This document shows positions 1 through 5,420 of a DNA stretch of 5,546 nt, in pieces (within the stretch, counting starts at the first letter, position 1; each line of letters opens with the position of its first letter). This DNA is from Chloroflexota bacterium (GTDB taxonomy: Bacteria > Chloroflexota > Limnocylindria > Limnocylindrales > CSP1-4). Under the pieces are notes generated by a model that had not been told where the DNA came from, did not search any database, and saw nothing but the letters and a program-made list of their open reading frames with translations. Location of the stretch: NCBI GenBank assembly GCA_021785115.1, contig JAJYGO010000031.1, positions 1 to 5,546 of the forward strand, in the 5' to 3' direction. The position numbers and the translations under genes were made by a program.

Positions 1-123
1 GAACCGGATCGTTCCCTGCGCCCGCGCGATCGCGACGCTCCCCTCCTCGAGCGGCTGTCGCAGCGCCTCGAGGACGTCGCGGTCGAACTCGGCAAGCTCG
101 TCCAGAAACAGGACGCCGCAGTG
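1..123 (-). pseudogene. comM: comM/yifB 3' portion, cut off by element insertion (continues past the left edge)
   Basis: Reading the minus strand from 120 to 1 gives [20 protein letters not shown] followed by [20 protein letters not shown]. This is the Walker B segment (LFLDE) and downstream part of the AAA+ domain of ComM/YifB, the Mg-chelatase-like helicase that in transformable bacteria helps branch migration of incoming DNA (family knowledge). The frame continues off the left edge. Upstream the homology stops abruptly at about 120: the expected PGE.SL.H residues are replaced by unrelated codons, and the frame runs back to the TGA at 208-210 without any ATG, GTG or TTG. This half therefore has no start of its own. 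The missing 5' half lies at 5431-5546. Very sure of the family; the gene is disrupted only while the element is integrated. Confidence 0.9.
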
Positions 124-153
124 GGGGAGGATCGCGGAATGTATCTCGGAGGC
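98..153. other. attL: left attachment junction
   Basis: The comM half-site lies to the left (up to 121), the proposed crossover dinucleotide is TG at 122-123, and the element half-site lies to the right. The element arm has AATGTA at 138-143, exactly 14 bases after TG, which is the inverse complement of TACATT at 5427-5432 in attR. The left and right junctions share GCA(G/A)TG. Two-base non-palindromic cores are the rule for large serine integrases. Assigning TG, rather than GC or CA within the shared block, rests on the arm symmetry. Confidence 0.75.
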
Positions 154-207
154 GGCCCTGCTATGCGGAACGAGCCTTGCGCGTGCGCTTGCGCCCCCCG
201 GTGGGAG

Positions 208-558
208 TCAGGGCTTGAACTCGGTTGGGAAGGCGAGATAGAGGAGCGGCGCCATGTCGAGGATGGTCGCTACCTGTCCGGCCGGAGCAGCGCACATGTC
301 GGACATGTCGAGCGCAAAGGCCCCGATCATCTGATCGCTTGGCAGGCTGCCATCTCCATCGTGCTTCCGGAGCGTCACCAGGAGATCGCCCGCGGCCACG
401 AATCGCTGCTGATTGCTCATGCTGTCGCGCCAGTCATTGCACGTCGTGACCCTGTAGTCGCGGGGCCACGTCTGGACATACTTGGTCGAAGTGGGCGCGC
501 CACTGCACGCCCCGATCAGGAGCACTGTCGCTAGCGTCGCCCCCGTGAACCGTCGCAT
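208..558 (-). CDS. Small two-cysteine lipoprotein (cargo)
   Basis: This is a 116-residue secreted lipoprotein. It has a short basic start (MRRF), a hydrophobic stretch and a lipobox LIGAC with the lipidated Cys at residue 18, followed by a Ser/Thr-rich spacer. The mature domain has two cysteines (C40 in TTCNDW and C89 in SDMCAAP), which could form a disulfide around a mostly helical core. The pattern C-x-D-W, MS..QR, LL..LR, then C, recalls small HdeA-like or actinobacterial-type lipoproteins, but I cannot name the family. Start ATG 556-558 is preceded by GGGAGG at 4-5 bases. It lies 51 bases behind the DUF3761-like lipoprotein, so the two probably share a transcript. Its TGA (208-210) is followed in the same frame by the headless comM 3' half. 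Confidence 0.82.
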   Translation of the reverse strand: MRRFTGATLATVLLIGACSGAPTSTKYVQTWPRDYRVTTCNDWRDSMSNQQRFVAAGDLLVTLRKHDGDGSLPSDQMIGAFALDMSDMCAAPAGQVATILDMAPLLYLAFPTEFKP

Positions 559-609
559 GTTCCTCCCTTCCGGAACGCTCGTGAGTCCGCGCCACAGGGG
601 GCAGGGTTG

Positions 610-1062
610 TCAGTGCCCACCCGGCCCGGCTGGACCGAGGTTGCCCGTCCACCAGTGGACTCCCCCATGGCGGCTACACGTACCGGAGCGATGCTGGCTG
701 TACGACCATGTCCTGTCCGCACAAACGGCAGTTGCTCCTGCTGCTGTGGCCGCGGCGTATGGGTCGTTCGCGGTAGGGATGGGCTTGAGAGTGGGGGCCG
801 GCGTTGGCTGAGGTGTGGGACGCGGGGTGGGCCTTGCGGTGGGGCTGGGGGTCCGTTTGATGGCGGGCTTCGGCGTGAGGGCCGGGGTAACTACGGGCGG
901 CAGGGGCGCGACGGTGGTGGCGGGCAGACCCGAAGGGACGACCGGCGCCGTGCTCGTCGGTGCTGGGTTCCCCTGCGTCTGCATGTGCGAACCCGGCGCG
1001 GCGGCTGTCGAGCAGGCGGCCACGGTAACGGAGAGCAGTAGGACCGCAAGTACGCGTCGCAT
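610..1062 (-). CDS. DUF3761-like lipoprotein with Pro/Thr-rich stalk (cargo)
   Basis: This is a 150-residue predicted lipoprotein. The signal peptide is MRRVLAVLLLSVTV followed by lipobox VAAC (Cys 17). Residues about 35-95 are a low-complexity linker rich in Pro, Thr and Ala with TPRPTPQPTPAP-type repeats, typical of a cell-wall-spanning stalk. The C-terminus (about 109-137) has ATAVCADRTWSYSQHRSGTC followed by SRHGGVHWW. This matches my memory of the DUF3761 signature (AxCxDGTxSxSxxxxGTCSxHGGVxxW) with two conserved Cys; its function is unknown. The ATG at 1060-1062 was chosen over the longer frame reaching 1203 because GGGAGG sits 4 bases before it and the signal peptide begins there. It is probably the first gene of a two-lipoprotein transcript from a promoter near 1105-1132. 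Confidence 0.85.
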   Translation of the reverse strand: MRRVLAVLLLSVTVAACSTAAAPGSHMQTQGNPAPTSTAPVVPSGLPATTVAPLPPVVTPALTPKPAIKRTPSPTARPTPRPTPQPTPAPTLKPIPTANDPYAAATAAGATAVCADRTWSYSQHRSGTCSRHGGVHWWTGNLGPAGPGGH

Positions 1063-1104
1063 TGGACCTCCCTCATGGGACGCGCTAACGAACCAGACAG
1101 AGCC

Positions 1105-1132
1105 AGTGTACGAACGGGGCAAGAGCGTGCAA
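1105..1132 (-). promoter_or_regulatory. Candidate sigma-70-type promoter for the lipoprotein pair
   Basis: On the minus strand, TTGCAC (1132-1127) and TACACT (1110-1105) are separated by 16 bases. The -10 matches 4 of 6 consensus bases and the -35 has the TTG core. Transcription would start near 1098, giving a leader of about 36 bases before the ATG at 1062, with the SD GGGAGG in it. The placement fits well but the match is modest. The rest of the 1063-1272 gap shows no gene or clear terminator. Confidence 0.4.
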
Positions 1133-1272
1133 GTCGCCGTGGGTACTACGCGGCGGCAGGCTTCCTGCGGGGGCGAGACTGACATTTCCCGACACGCCCC
1201 CACGGAGGGCTACAAGGTCGCAGGCGGGACGTTCGCGGAGCTGCGTGCGAGAACTCTCCTCCCTCGGATCGA

Positions 1273-2502
1273 TCAGCGACGCCGGCGGCCGGAGCGACCA
1301 CGTGTGCGGGACGCGACCGCATCGCGTCGCTCCCGCAGGATCGACTGCTCGTAGGCTCCGCCGACGGTGACAATGGGCCTCTGGCCTATGCCCACATACT
1401 CGCGCACATCCACGGTGACCTGTGCGACCAGTCTCGGGCGAATGATGCCGCCTTGGTTGACCTGTTCTTCGAAGACCTGAACACCGAGTACGCGCGGGTC
1501 ACGCCCGATGGTCGCCAATACCTCGTGAGCGACGTCCGTGTGATGCGCCCATGCGATCAGATAGACGCGGGGGTAGGCACGCGCGATCTTGTGCTTGACT
1601 GCGTCGATGTACGCGGCGGTCCCCCTGGCGGAGAGGACGTCCGAGGTCGCCGTTAGAACCAGTCCGCAGTGAATCCACGTGCCATCGAAATCGGTGTGCT
1701 CGTACTGCTGTATCGCAACGCAGTACAGATGATCGACGAAGGCGGCGGTCTCGCTGGCAACGGCGTCCGTGGGGAGATCGTTGATTAGGCGTGCGCCCAG
1801 CCGGGAGAACTCCTCCAGCAGCACTGGTCCGAAGAGTCGATCCTGTTCGAGGTAGTCGAGCTTCGCCGTGAGCTGTCTAAGCCGATCCTCGCTCTTGATT
1901 TCGGGCTGCCAAGTGCCAGTTATGAACTCGTTGACGGCGCGCGCGTCTCGCTTGCTGAGAAGCGACTTCGCAACCGTGAAATCGATTCCACGTGATACGT
2001 CCGGGTCGAGGTGGCGGCGCGCAAGGGGCAGCACACCGTGTCGCGCGTAGGCCCATGCTGCGGCGACCAGATTGCGAGTCCGGTCGGCGTGCGGGGCGAT
2101 GCCGATTACGAGCGTGCCGTCAGGGAGCTGTTGAGCTTCTTCGGCCGATCGGACGAAGTTGATCCGGACGCGCCCAATGGCGGCAGTCGGACAGGCGCGA
2201 ACGAGCTCGTTGACGCCAGCCGAGACCGTACCTTCGATGTCCTGCCTGATCGACTCGCGCTCAACGCTCTGGTTCGTCCAAGCGAGGTACGCGAGGAAGC
2301 GGCCCGCGAGCTGCTTCACTTCGTTCGGATACTTCGACACGAGAAAGACAGCCGCGGCACCGGGCAACGCGACGAGGCCGCCTAGCTGGCCGAGGGGCGG
2401 GAACAGCCAGTAGAGAGACGCTAGGACAACGACAACAACGACAGCCGTGATGGCCGCGCGCCTAGGCGAGCCTATCAGGGCCGTCGAGATCCGCGTCGCC
2501 AT
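1273..2502 (-). CDS. Membrane-anchored protein of unrecognised family, two N-terminal helices (cargo)
   Basis: This is a 409-residue protein. Two hydrophobic helices (about 16-34, with a run of valines, and about 38-55) are joined by a very short PPLGQ turn, so a hairpin in the membrane is likely, with both the N-terminus and the long C-terminal part (about 57-409) in the cytoplasm. The soluble part is mixed alpha/beta with motifs such as RINFVRSAEEAQQLPDGTLV, YLIAWAHH and a basic tail RTRGRSGRRRR. No Walker A, HUH or protease motif is visible, so it is not a Zot-type ATPase. ATG 2500-2502 has GGAG 7 bases before it. The start lies inside the 3' end of the zinc-ribbon gene (41-base overlap), which suggests translational coupling. 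Base composition is lower in GC than the integrase. I do not recognise the family; a defence or membrane-effector role is only a guess. Confidence 0.85.
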   Translation of the reverse strand: MATRISTALIGSPRRAAITAVVVVVVLASLYWLFPPLGQLGGLVALPGAAAVFLVSKYPNEVKQLAGRFLAYLAWTNQSVERESIRQDIEGTVSAGVNELVRACPTAAIGRVRINFVRSAEEAQQLPDGTLVIGIAPHADRTRNLVAAAWAYARHGVLPLARRHLDPDVSRGIDFTVAKSLLSKRDARAVNEFITGTWQPEIKSEDRLRQLTAKLDYLEQDRLFGPVLLEEFSRLGARLINDLPTDAVASETAAFVDHLYCVAIQQYEHTDFDGTWIHCGLVLTATSDVLSARGTAAYIDAVKHKIARAYPRVYLIAWAHHTDVAHEVLATIGRDPRVLGVQVFEEQVNQGGIIRPRLVAQVTVDVREYVGIGQRPIVTVGGAYEQSILRERRDAVASRTRGRSGRRRR

Positions 2503-2686
2503 TCTTCTGCTCCAGCAGACAACGGAAGCAGATAGGCCTTAGTTCGCCGGCGTGTTTCACGAACGCCGCGGGGAGGCCTTCGCACTGTCGCTGACAAAGG
2601 GCGCAGTGCCATTTGTCAGGGAGGGGTTCGCCAAGGACAGCGGCCAAATCTGCCTGATGGATCGCCGGTAGCTTGCGCTCCGCCAC
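2462..2686 (-). CDS. Small zinc-ribbon protein (cargo)
   Basis: This is a protein of about 74 residues with two CxxC pairs: C28-A-L-C31 (in WHCALCQRQC) and C53-F-R-C56 (in RPICFRCLLEQ). The spacing suits one zinc ion held by a treble-clef or ribbon fold; an extra Cys is at 35. It could bind nucleic acid or be a scaffold for its partner; the sequence does not say which. The start is taken as GTG 2684-2686, because CGGAG lies about 8 bases before it. A GTG three codons earlier (2693-2695) abuts the same SD with no spacer. The stop (2462-2464) lies inside the two-helix membrane protein gene, so the two form a tight, probably co-translated pair. A small basic recombination directionality factor is another possibility, but nothing specific supports it. 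Confidence 0.7.
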   Translation of the reverse strand: MAERKLPAIHQADLAAVLGEPLPDKWHCALCQRQCEGLPAAFVKHAGELRPICFRCLLEQKNGDADLDGPDRLA

Positions 2687-2794
2687 CGTGTGCACTCCGA
2701 GATGCCGCTACGCGCAGGCTCCAGGCCAATACGCCACGAGCCCAAGGACGAGCCGGCTGACCGTCATGATAGGAGGTTCCAAACCACAGGTATT

Positions 2795-2818
2795 GGCCGG
2801 TACGACGTGTCGCCGGCC
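2795..2818. repeat. Near-perfect 24-bp palindrome
   Basis: GGCCGG (2795-2800) pairs with CCGGCC (2813-2818). Inside, CGAC (2803-2806) pairs with GTCG (2809-2812), leaving only a TA bulge and a two-base tip. It could be a hairpin in single-stranded DNA or RNA, or a dimer-binding operator. Confidence 0.6.
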
Positions 2819-2826
2819 CATCACTG

Positions 2827-2879
2827 CCGTCAAGGGCCGCCGCACGCGGGCGCCGCAGGCGCGGACCCTTGACGGGTCC
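2827..2879. repeat. Overlapping stem-loops that exclude each other
   Basis: CCGTCAAGGG (2827-2836) is a perfect 10-bp inverted repeat with CCCTTGACGG (2866-2875). The loop between contains its own hairpin, GCGCC-GCA-GGCGC (2850-2862). The right arm also takes part in another perfect stem, GGACCC (2863-2868) with GGGTCC (2874-2879) around a TTGAC loop. The two outer stems cannot form together, a pattern seen in attenuators and in rolling-circle nick-site cruciforms. Confidence 0.6.
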
Positions 2880-2900
2880 CGATGCCGAGGATGGAGGCGT

Positions 2901-2918
2901 CCGGGCCGAATGGCCCGG
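2901..2918. repeat. Perfect 7-bp stem-loop
   Basis: CCGGGCC (2901-2907) and GGCCCGG (2912-2918) flank a GAAT tetraloop. The stem is strong, but no T-tract follows on either strand, so a factor-independent terminator is doubtful. It fits better as part of the palindrome cluster. Confidence 0.55.
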
Positions 2919-2931
2919 GTTACTTGATCAG

Positions 2932-2952
2932 AACGGCCGTTCACCTGAGGTG
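2932..2952. repeat. Two adjacent palindromes
   Basis: AACGGCCGTT (2932-2941) is a perfect 10-bp palindrome. It is followed immediately by CACCT-G-AGGTG (2942-2952), a palindrome with 5-bp arms. They could be operator-like or origin-associated sites. Confidence 0.45.
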
Positions 2953-3079
2953 GCCGGTGAGCCGAGGCTATGGATGCCCGCCGTCACCAAGCGGGTGCAC
3001 ACACCCACACCACAGCCCGCGACCCACAGCGCAGCACCGTCACCACCGCCCCGACCGCACGGCCCCGCCGATGAGGTAC

Positions 3080-3085
3080 GGGGAG
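3080..3085 (+). promoter_or_regulatory. Shine-Dalgarno that decides the Rep start
   Basis: GGGGAG lies 6 bases before TTG 3092-3094, which is in frame with Rep. The alternatives fit less well: ATG 3071 has no SD, and ATG 2882 would add about 70 residues of non-coding-like sequence. Confidence 0.5.
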
Positions 3086-3091
3086 TTTGCA

Positions 3092-3889
3092 TTGGAGGGA
3101 TGGACAACAACAGACAACCGAAGAGCTTCACTTGAATCCCCAACGAAACTCGACCGGGCGCGTCCTCCCCGGGGAGTCGAGGGCCGCTGGCGTCTGACGC
3201 TCTACCCGGAGGCCCGGGAGGCGGGCGGGTGCTTCGTGTCGGGGTCAATGCCCCGGGACGTCGGCCAGGTGCCGGAGCCGAGCGGGGATCGTGCGGCCGA
3301 CGAGGCGGCACGGCGGGCGCGGGGCAAGGTGCGCCGGTACTGCGCGGCGAACCGGCTCAACCGCCTCGGGACGCTGACGTACGGGCCGCCGTTCTGCCGA
3401 GATGCTGACGCGCTGCGGGAGGACGTCGGGACGTTCTTCCGGCACCTGAGGCGGCGCACCGGTCCCCTGCCCTATCTGTGGACTCCTGAGCTGCACTCGG
3501 ACGGCGAGCGCTACCACGTGCACTTCGCGGTCGGACGCTTCGTGCACTACGCATGGATCCGTGAGGCGTGGGGGCGCGGGCACGTCCATATCAAGCTGCT
3601 CGGGGACCTGCCCGTAGGCTCCGGGTCGCTGGGCGAAGCTCGCCTCGCGGCGCGGTACCTCTCGAAGTACATCGGCAAGGCACTCGATGCCTCGCCGTAT
3701 GCCCTGCACCGGTACGAGGTCGCGGAGGGCTACCAGCCGCAATCCGTGCGGATCGAGGCGTCGTCGCTGGGAGAGGTCTGGGCCGAGGCCGCCTATGCGA
3801 TGGCCGGCGAACCGGAGTACCGCTGGGACTCGGGGACTGACCCAGGGTGGCGTGGGCCGCATGCCGTGTGGGCGTCGTGGGCGGACTGA
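3092..3889 (+). CDS. HUH rolling-circle replication initiator-like protein (Rep)
   Basis: This is a protein of about 265 residues. Motif 1 is LGTLTY (about 92-97). The metal-binding HUH motif is YHVHFAVGR, with H-V-H at about 142-144. The catalytic-tyrosine motif is AARYLSKYIGK, with Y at about 189 and K-Y at 192-193. Such enzymes nick one strand at an origin, stay covalently attached through Tyr, and start rolling-circle replication. The surrounding text (RGKVRRYCAANRLNRLGTLT, EAWGRGHVHIKLLGDLPVGS) resembles Rep-like proteins annotated in actinobacterial and other high-GC integrated elements. No helicase domain is fused, so a host helicase would be needed. The first 30 or so residues have poor codon bias and the start is uncertain: TTG 3092 is chosen for its SD, while ATG 3071 or ATG 3248 remain possible. 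A relaxase-like transfer role is an alternative to replication. Confidence 0.85.
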   Translation: MEGWTTTDNRRASLESPTKLDRARPPRGVEGRWRLTLYPEAREAGGCFVSGSMPRDVGQVPEPSGDRAADEAARRARGKVRRYCAANRLNRLGTLTYGPPFCRDADALREDVGTFFRHLRRRTGPLPYLWTPELHSDGERYHVHFAVGRFVHYAWIREAWGRGHVHIKLLGDLPVGSGSLGEARLAARYLSKYIGKALDASPYALHRYEVAEGYQPQSVRIEASSLGEVWAEAAYAMAGEPEYRWDSGTDPGWRGPHAVWASWAD

Positions 3890-4173
3890 GCGACAAGCGG
3901 CTCCGCGAGCTGGCCCGGGAGTGGGCCGCGCGGACGTGCGCCGCGCAGGGCGTCGCGGTGGCCGTTCAGGACGGAGTGGCCGTCGCGCGGCTGGCCACGC
4001 TGCTCGGTCAGACGCGCCAGAGCGGGGCGAGGCGATCCGGGTCGAACGTGTTGCGGCCCTTGACAGCGGGGCCGACGGTGACGCGGTCGAGGACGGCGGC
4101 GACCACGGCGCGCTGGCGCGGAAGCGAGAGGGAGTCCCAGGCTTCGCGCAGCGCGGCTGCGTTGCCCAAGTAG
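3877..4173 (+). CDS. Small protein of unknown function, overlapping Rep and the integrase gene
   Basis: GTG 3877 overlaps the last 13 bases of Rep in another frame. The N-terminal 45 residues (LSDKRLRELAREWAARTCAA, then VARLATLLGQTRQSG) look like a real helical protein, with almost every third base G or C over 3890-4010 and no competing gene there. From 4008 on it runs antisense to the 3' end of the integrase gene until TAG 4171-4173, and that tail is Arg/Ser/Ala-rich and less convincing. It is probably co-translated with Rep. I do not recognise a named family; an accessory to Rep or a directionality factor for the integrase is a guess. A GTG at 3868 is another possible start. Confidence 0.5.
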   Translation: MGGLSDKRLRELAREWAARTCAAQGVAVAVQDGVAVARLATLLGQTRQSGARRSGSNVLRPLTAGPTVTRSRTAATTARWRGSERESQASRSAAALPK

Positions 4174-5420
4174 GGGGCGACGGCGGCGGTGCGGGACTGG
4201 CGCGAGAGGGCGCGCTTGGCGGCGTCCATGCGGGCCTCGATCGGCTTCCGGGCAGCGAGGTACTCGGCGAAGGTGATGAGCCGCTGCCCGTACGCGGTGG
4301 CGAGCTCCTCGAGCTGGGACTGGCTCGCGGCCAGCTCGCCAGCTGCCGCGATGCCGACCTCGCTCGGCGCGTCGGCGCCGTCGAGGGCGGCGCGCAGCTG
4401 CGGCGTGTCGATGCGGTGCAGGACCGCCTCGCGGATGAAGCGCTCCAGCGGGTCGGAAAGGATCGCGATCCCGCCGCAGCCCGGCAGCCCGGGCCCCTTC
4501 GCGCAGATGTACCGGCGTTCCCCGTCGCCTCGCGGACGGGCGATGAGGACGGAATCGCAGATGCCGCAGCGGAGGAGCCCACCGGAGAGGAGGTAGCGGC
4601 GGACGGTGCGGCGCGTGAGGCGGTCCGGATTGGCGAGGATGGCGCGGAGGCGCGCGGTTTCGTCGGGGGTGATGATGCCGGGCCAATCCGCGCGGCCGAC
4701 GATCTCGCCGTGGTAGTCGCGCTGACCGCTGATACGCCCCGAAATCAGCATGGTGCGGAGGACGGTTGTCGTCCAAGGGCGACCGGTCACGGTGGCGATG
4801 CCGCGTCTGTTCCAGTCGATCGCGACGGACCGGAGGCTGTCGCCGGCGAGGATGCGCGAGGCCGCCTCCCGGACGTGGGGCAGCTCTTCGTGATTGAGGG
4901 AGCGCCGGTCGCGGAGGTACCCGAACGGGCGCGTGCCGCCCCCCGAGACCCTCCCGAGCTGGGCCAGCTCTTCGTGCTTGCGCCGGATGCGGCGGCTCTT
5001 GTCGTCGCTCTCCTTGCGAGCCACGGCGCCGAGCATACGGGCGATAAGCTGCCCGTCGCTCGTCGTGAGGTCGATGTCGGACGAGGCGACCTGGATGGTG
5101 GGGACGCTGCGCGGCTGGCAGACCTCGATGTACTCCTCCAGTTCCTTCGGGTGGCGGTGCAGTCGGTCGAGGTGCCACACGAGCACCGCGTCGATGCACC
5201 CCTCGCGGATGTCGTCGAGCATGCGTCGATAGCCCGACCGGGGTTTGGCGGACCACGCGCTGACGTCATCGTCGACGTACTCCTCGGCGATGCGCCAGCC
5301 TTTCCGTGCCGCGAGCGCGCGGCAGTCCTGCAACTGCCGTCCGACGCCCAGCTCGTCGTGGTCTGGGTCGGAGCTGATACGGGCGTAGATGCCGACAGCG
5401 GTTGGCATTGATCCGAGCAT
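4008..5420 (-). CDS. Large serine recombinase, integrase of the element
   Basis: This is a protein of about 470 residues. The N-terminal resolvase domain (about 9-150) has YARISSD with the catalytic Ser at about 16, VWHLDRLHR, and DLTTSDGQLIARMLGAVARK. A recombinase domain follows (about 164-267; GTRPFGYLRD, GRPWTTTVLRTML). Then comes a zinc ribbon with C285-G-I-C288, C306 and C315, a coiled-coil-like stretch (about 362-412), and a C-terminal AVVAAVLDRVTVGPAVKGRN tail. This enzyme class integrates DNA by cutting attP and attB with a two-base stagger, and excises with a directionality factor. The frame is open to 5489, but beyond 5443 it reads comM DNA, so the start is ATG 5418-5420 or ATG 5406-5408; both have weak SDs. 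It lies directly beside attR and is codirectional with the interrupted comM. Confidence 0.93.
   Translation of the reverse strand: MLGSMPTAVGIYARISSDPDHDELGVGRQLQDCRALAARKGWRIAEEYVDDDVSAWSAKPRSGYRRMLDDIREGCIDAVLVWHLDRLHRHPKELEEYIEVCQPRSVPTIQVASSDIDLTTSDGQLIARMLGAVARKESDDKSRRIRRKHEELAQLGRVSGGGTRPFGYLRDRRSLNHEELPHVREAASRILAGDSLRSVAIDWNRRGIATVTGRPWTTTVLRTMLISGRISGQRDYHGEIVGRADWPGIITPDETARLRAILANPDRLTRRTVRRYLLSGGLLRCGICDSVLIARPRGDGERRYICAKGPGLPGCGGIAILSDPLERFIREAVLHRIDTPQLRAALDGADAPSEVGIAAAGELAASQSQLEELATAYGQRLITFAEYLAARKPIEARMDAAKRALSRQSRTAAVAPYLGNAAALREAWDSLSLPRQRAVVAAVLDRVTVGPAVKGRNTFDPDRLAPLWRV

Larger units (their letters stand above)
2687..3091. other. Non-coding control and origin region between divergent genes
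   Basis: About 400 bases separate the minus-strand cargo start from the plus-strand Rep start. Open frames across it have unconvincing composition (for example runs of PRPTAQHRHHRPDRT) and no ribosome sites. It holds a dense run of inverted repeats between 2795 and 2952, listed separately, followed by a G-poor, CAC-rich stretch at about 2990-3070 and then the SD of Rep. A position just upstream of a rolling-circle Rep gene is where double-strand origins often lie, so I infer an origin here. A weak minus-strand -10 (TATCAT, 2771-2766) could serve the zinc-ribbon gene, but no good -35 accompanies it. Confidence 0.5.

Noticed and set aside
2901..2918. Factor-independent terminator
   Set aside because: Strong stem but no following T-run on either strand.
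2708..2944. 78-residue minus-strand frame in the non-coding region
   Set aside because: Its Arg-rich sequence is dictated by palindromic GC-rich DNA, with no ribosome site at its start.
2882..3091. N-terminal extension of Rep from ATG 2882
   Set aside because: The added residues are Pro/His/Arg-rich, overlap several palindromes and have no ribosome site; homologues as I recall them start near the WRLTLYPEAR region.
3100..3135. 11-codon leader peptide (MDNNRQPKSFT)
   Set aside because: GGAGG abuts the ATG with no spacer; more likely chance within the Rep 5' end.
3245..5256. Other long minus-strand frames through Rep and the integrase
   Set aside because: Arg/Pro/Ala-rich translations with no motif, overlapping genes with clear catalytic residues.
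3687..5411. Long plus-strand open frame opposite the integrase
   Set aside because: A high-GC shadow: low-complexity Ala/Arg/Gly protein, while the minus strand shows a complete, motif-bearing serine recombinase.
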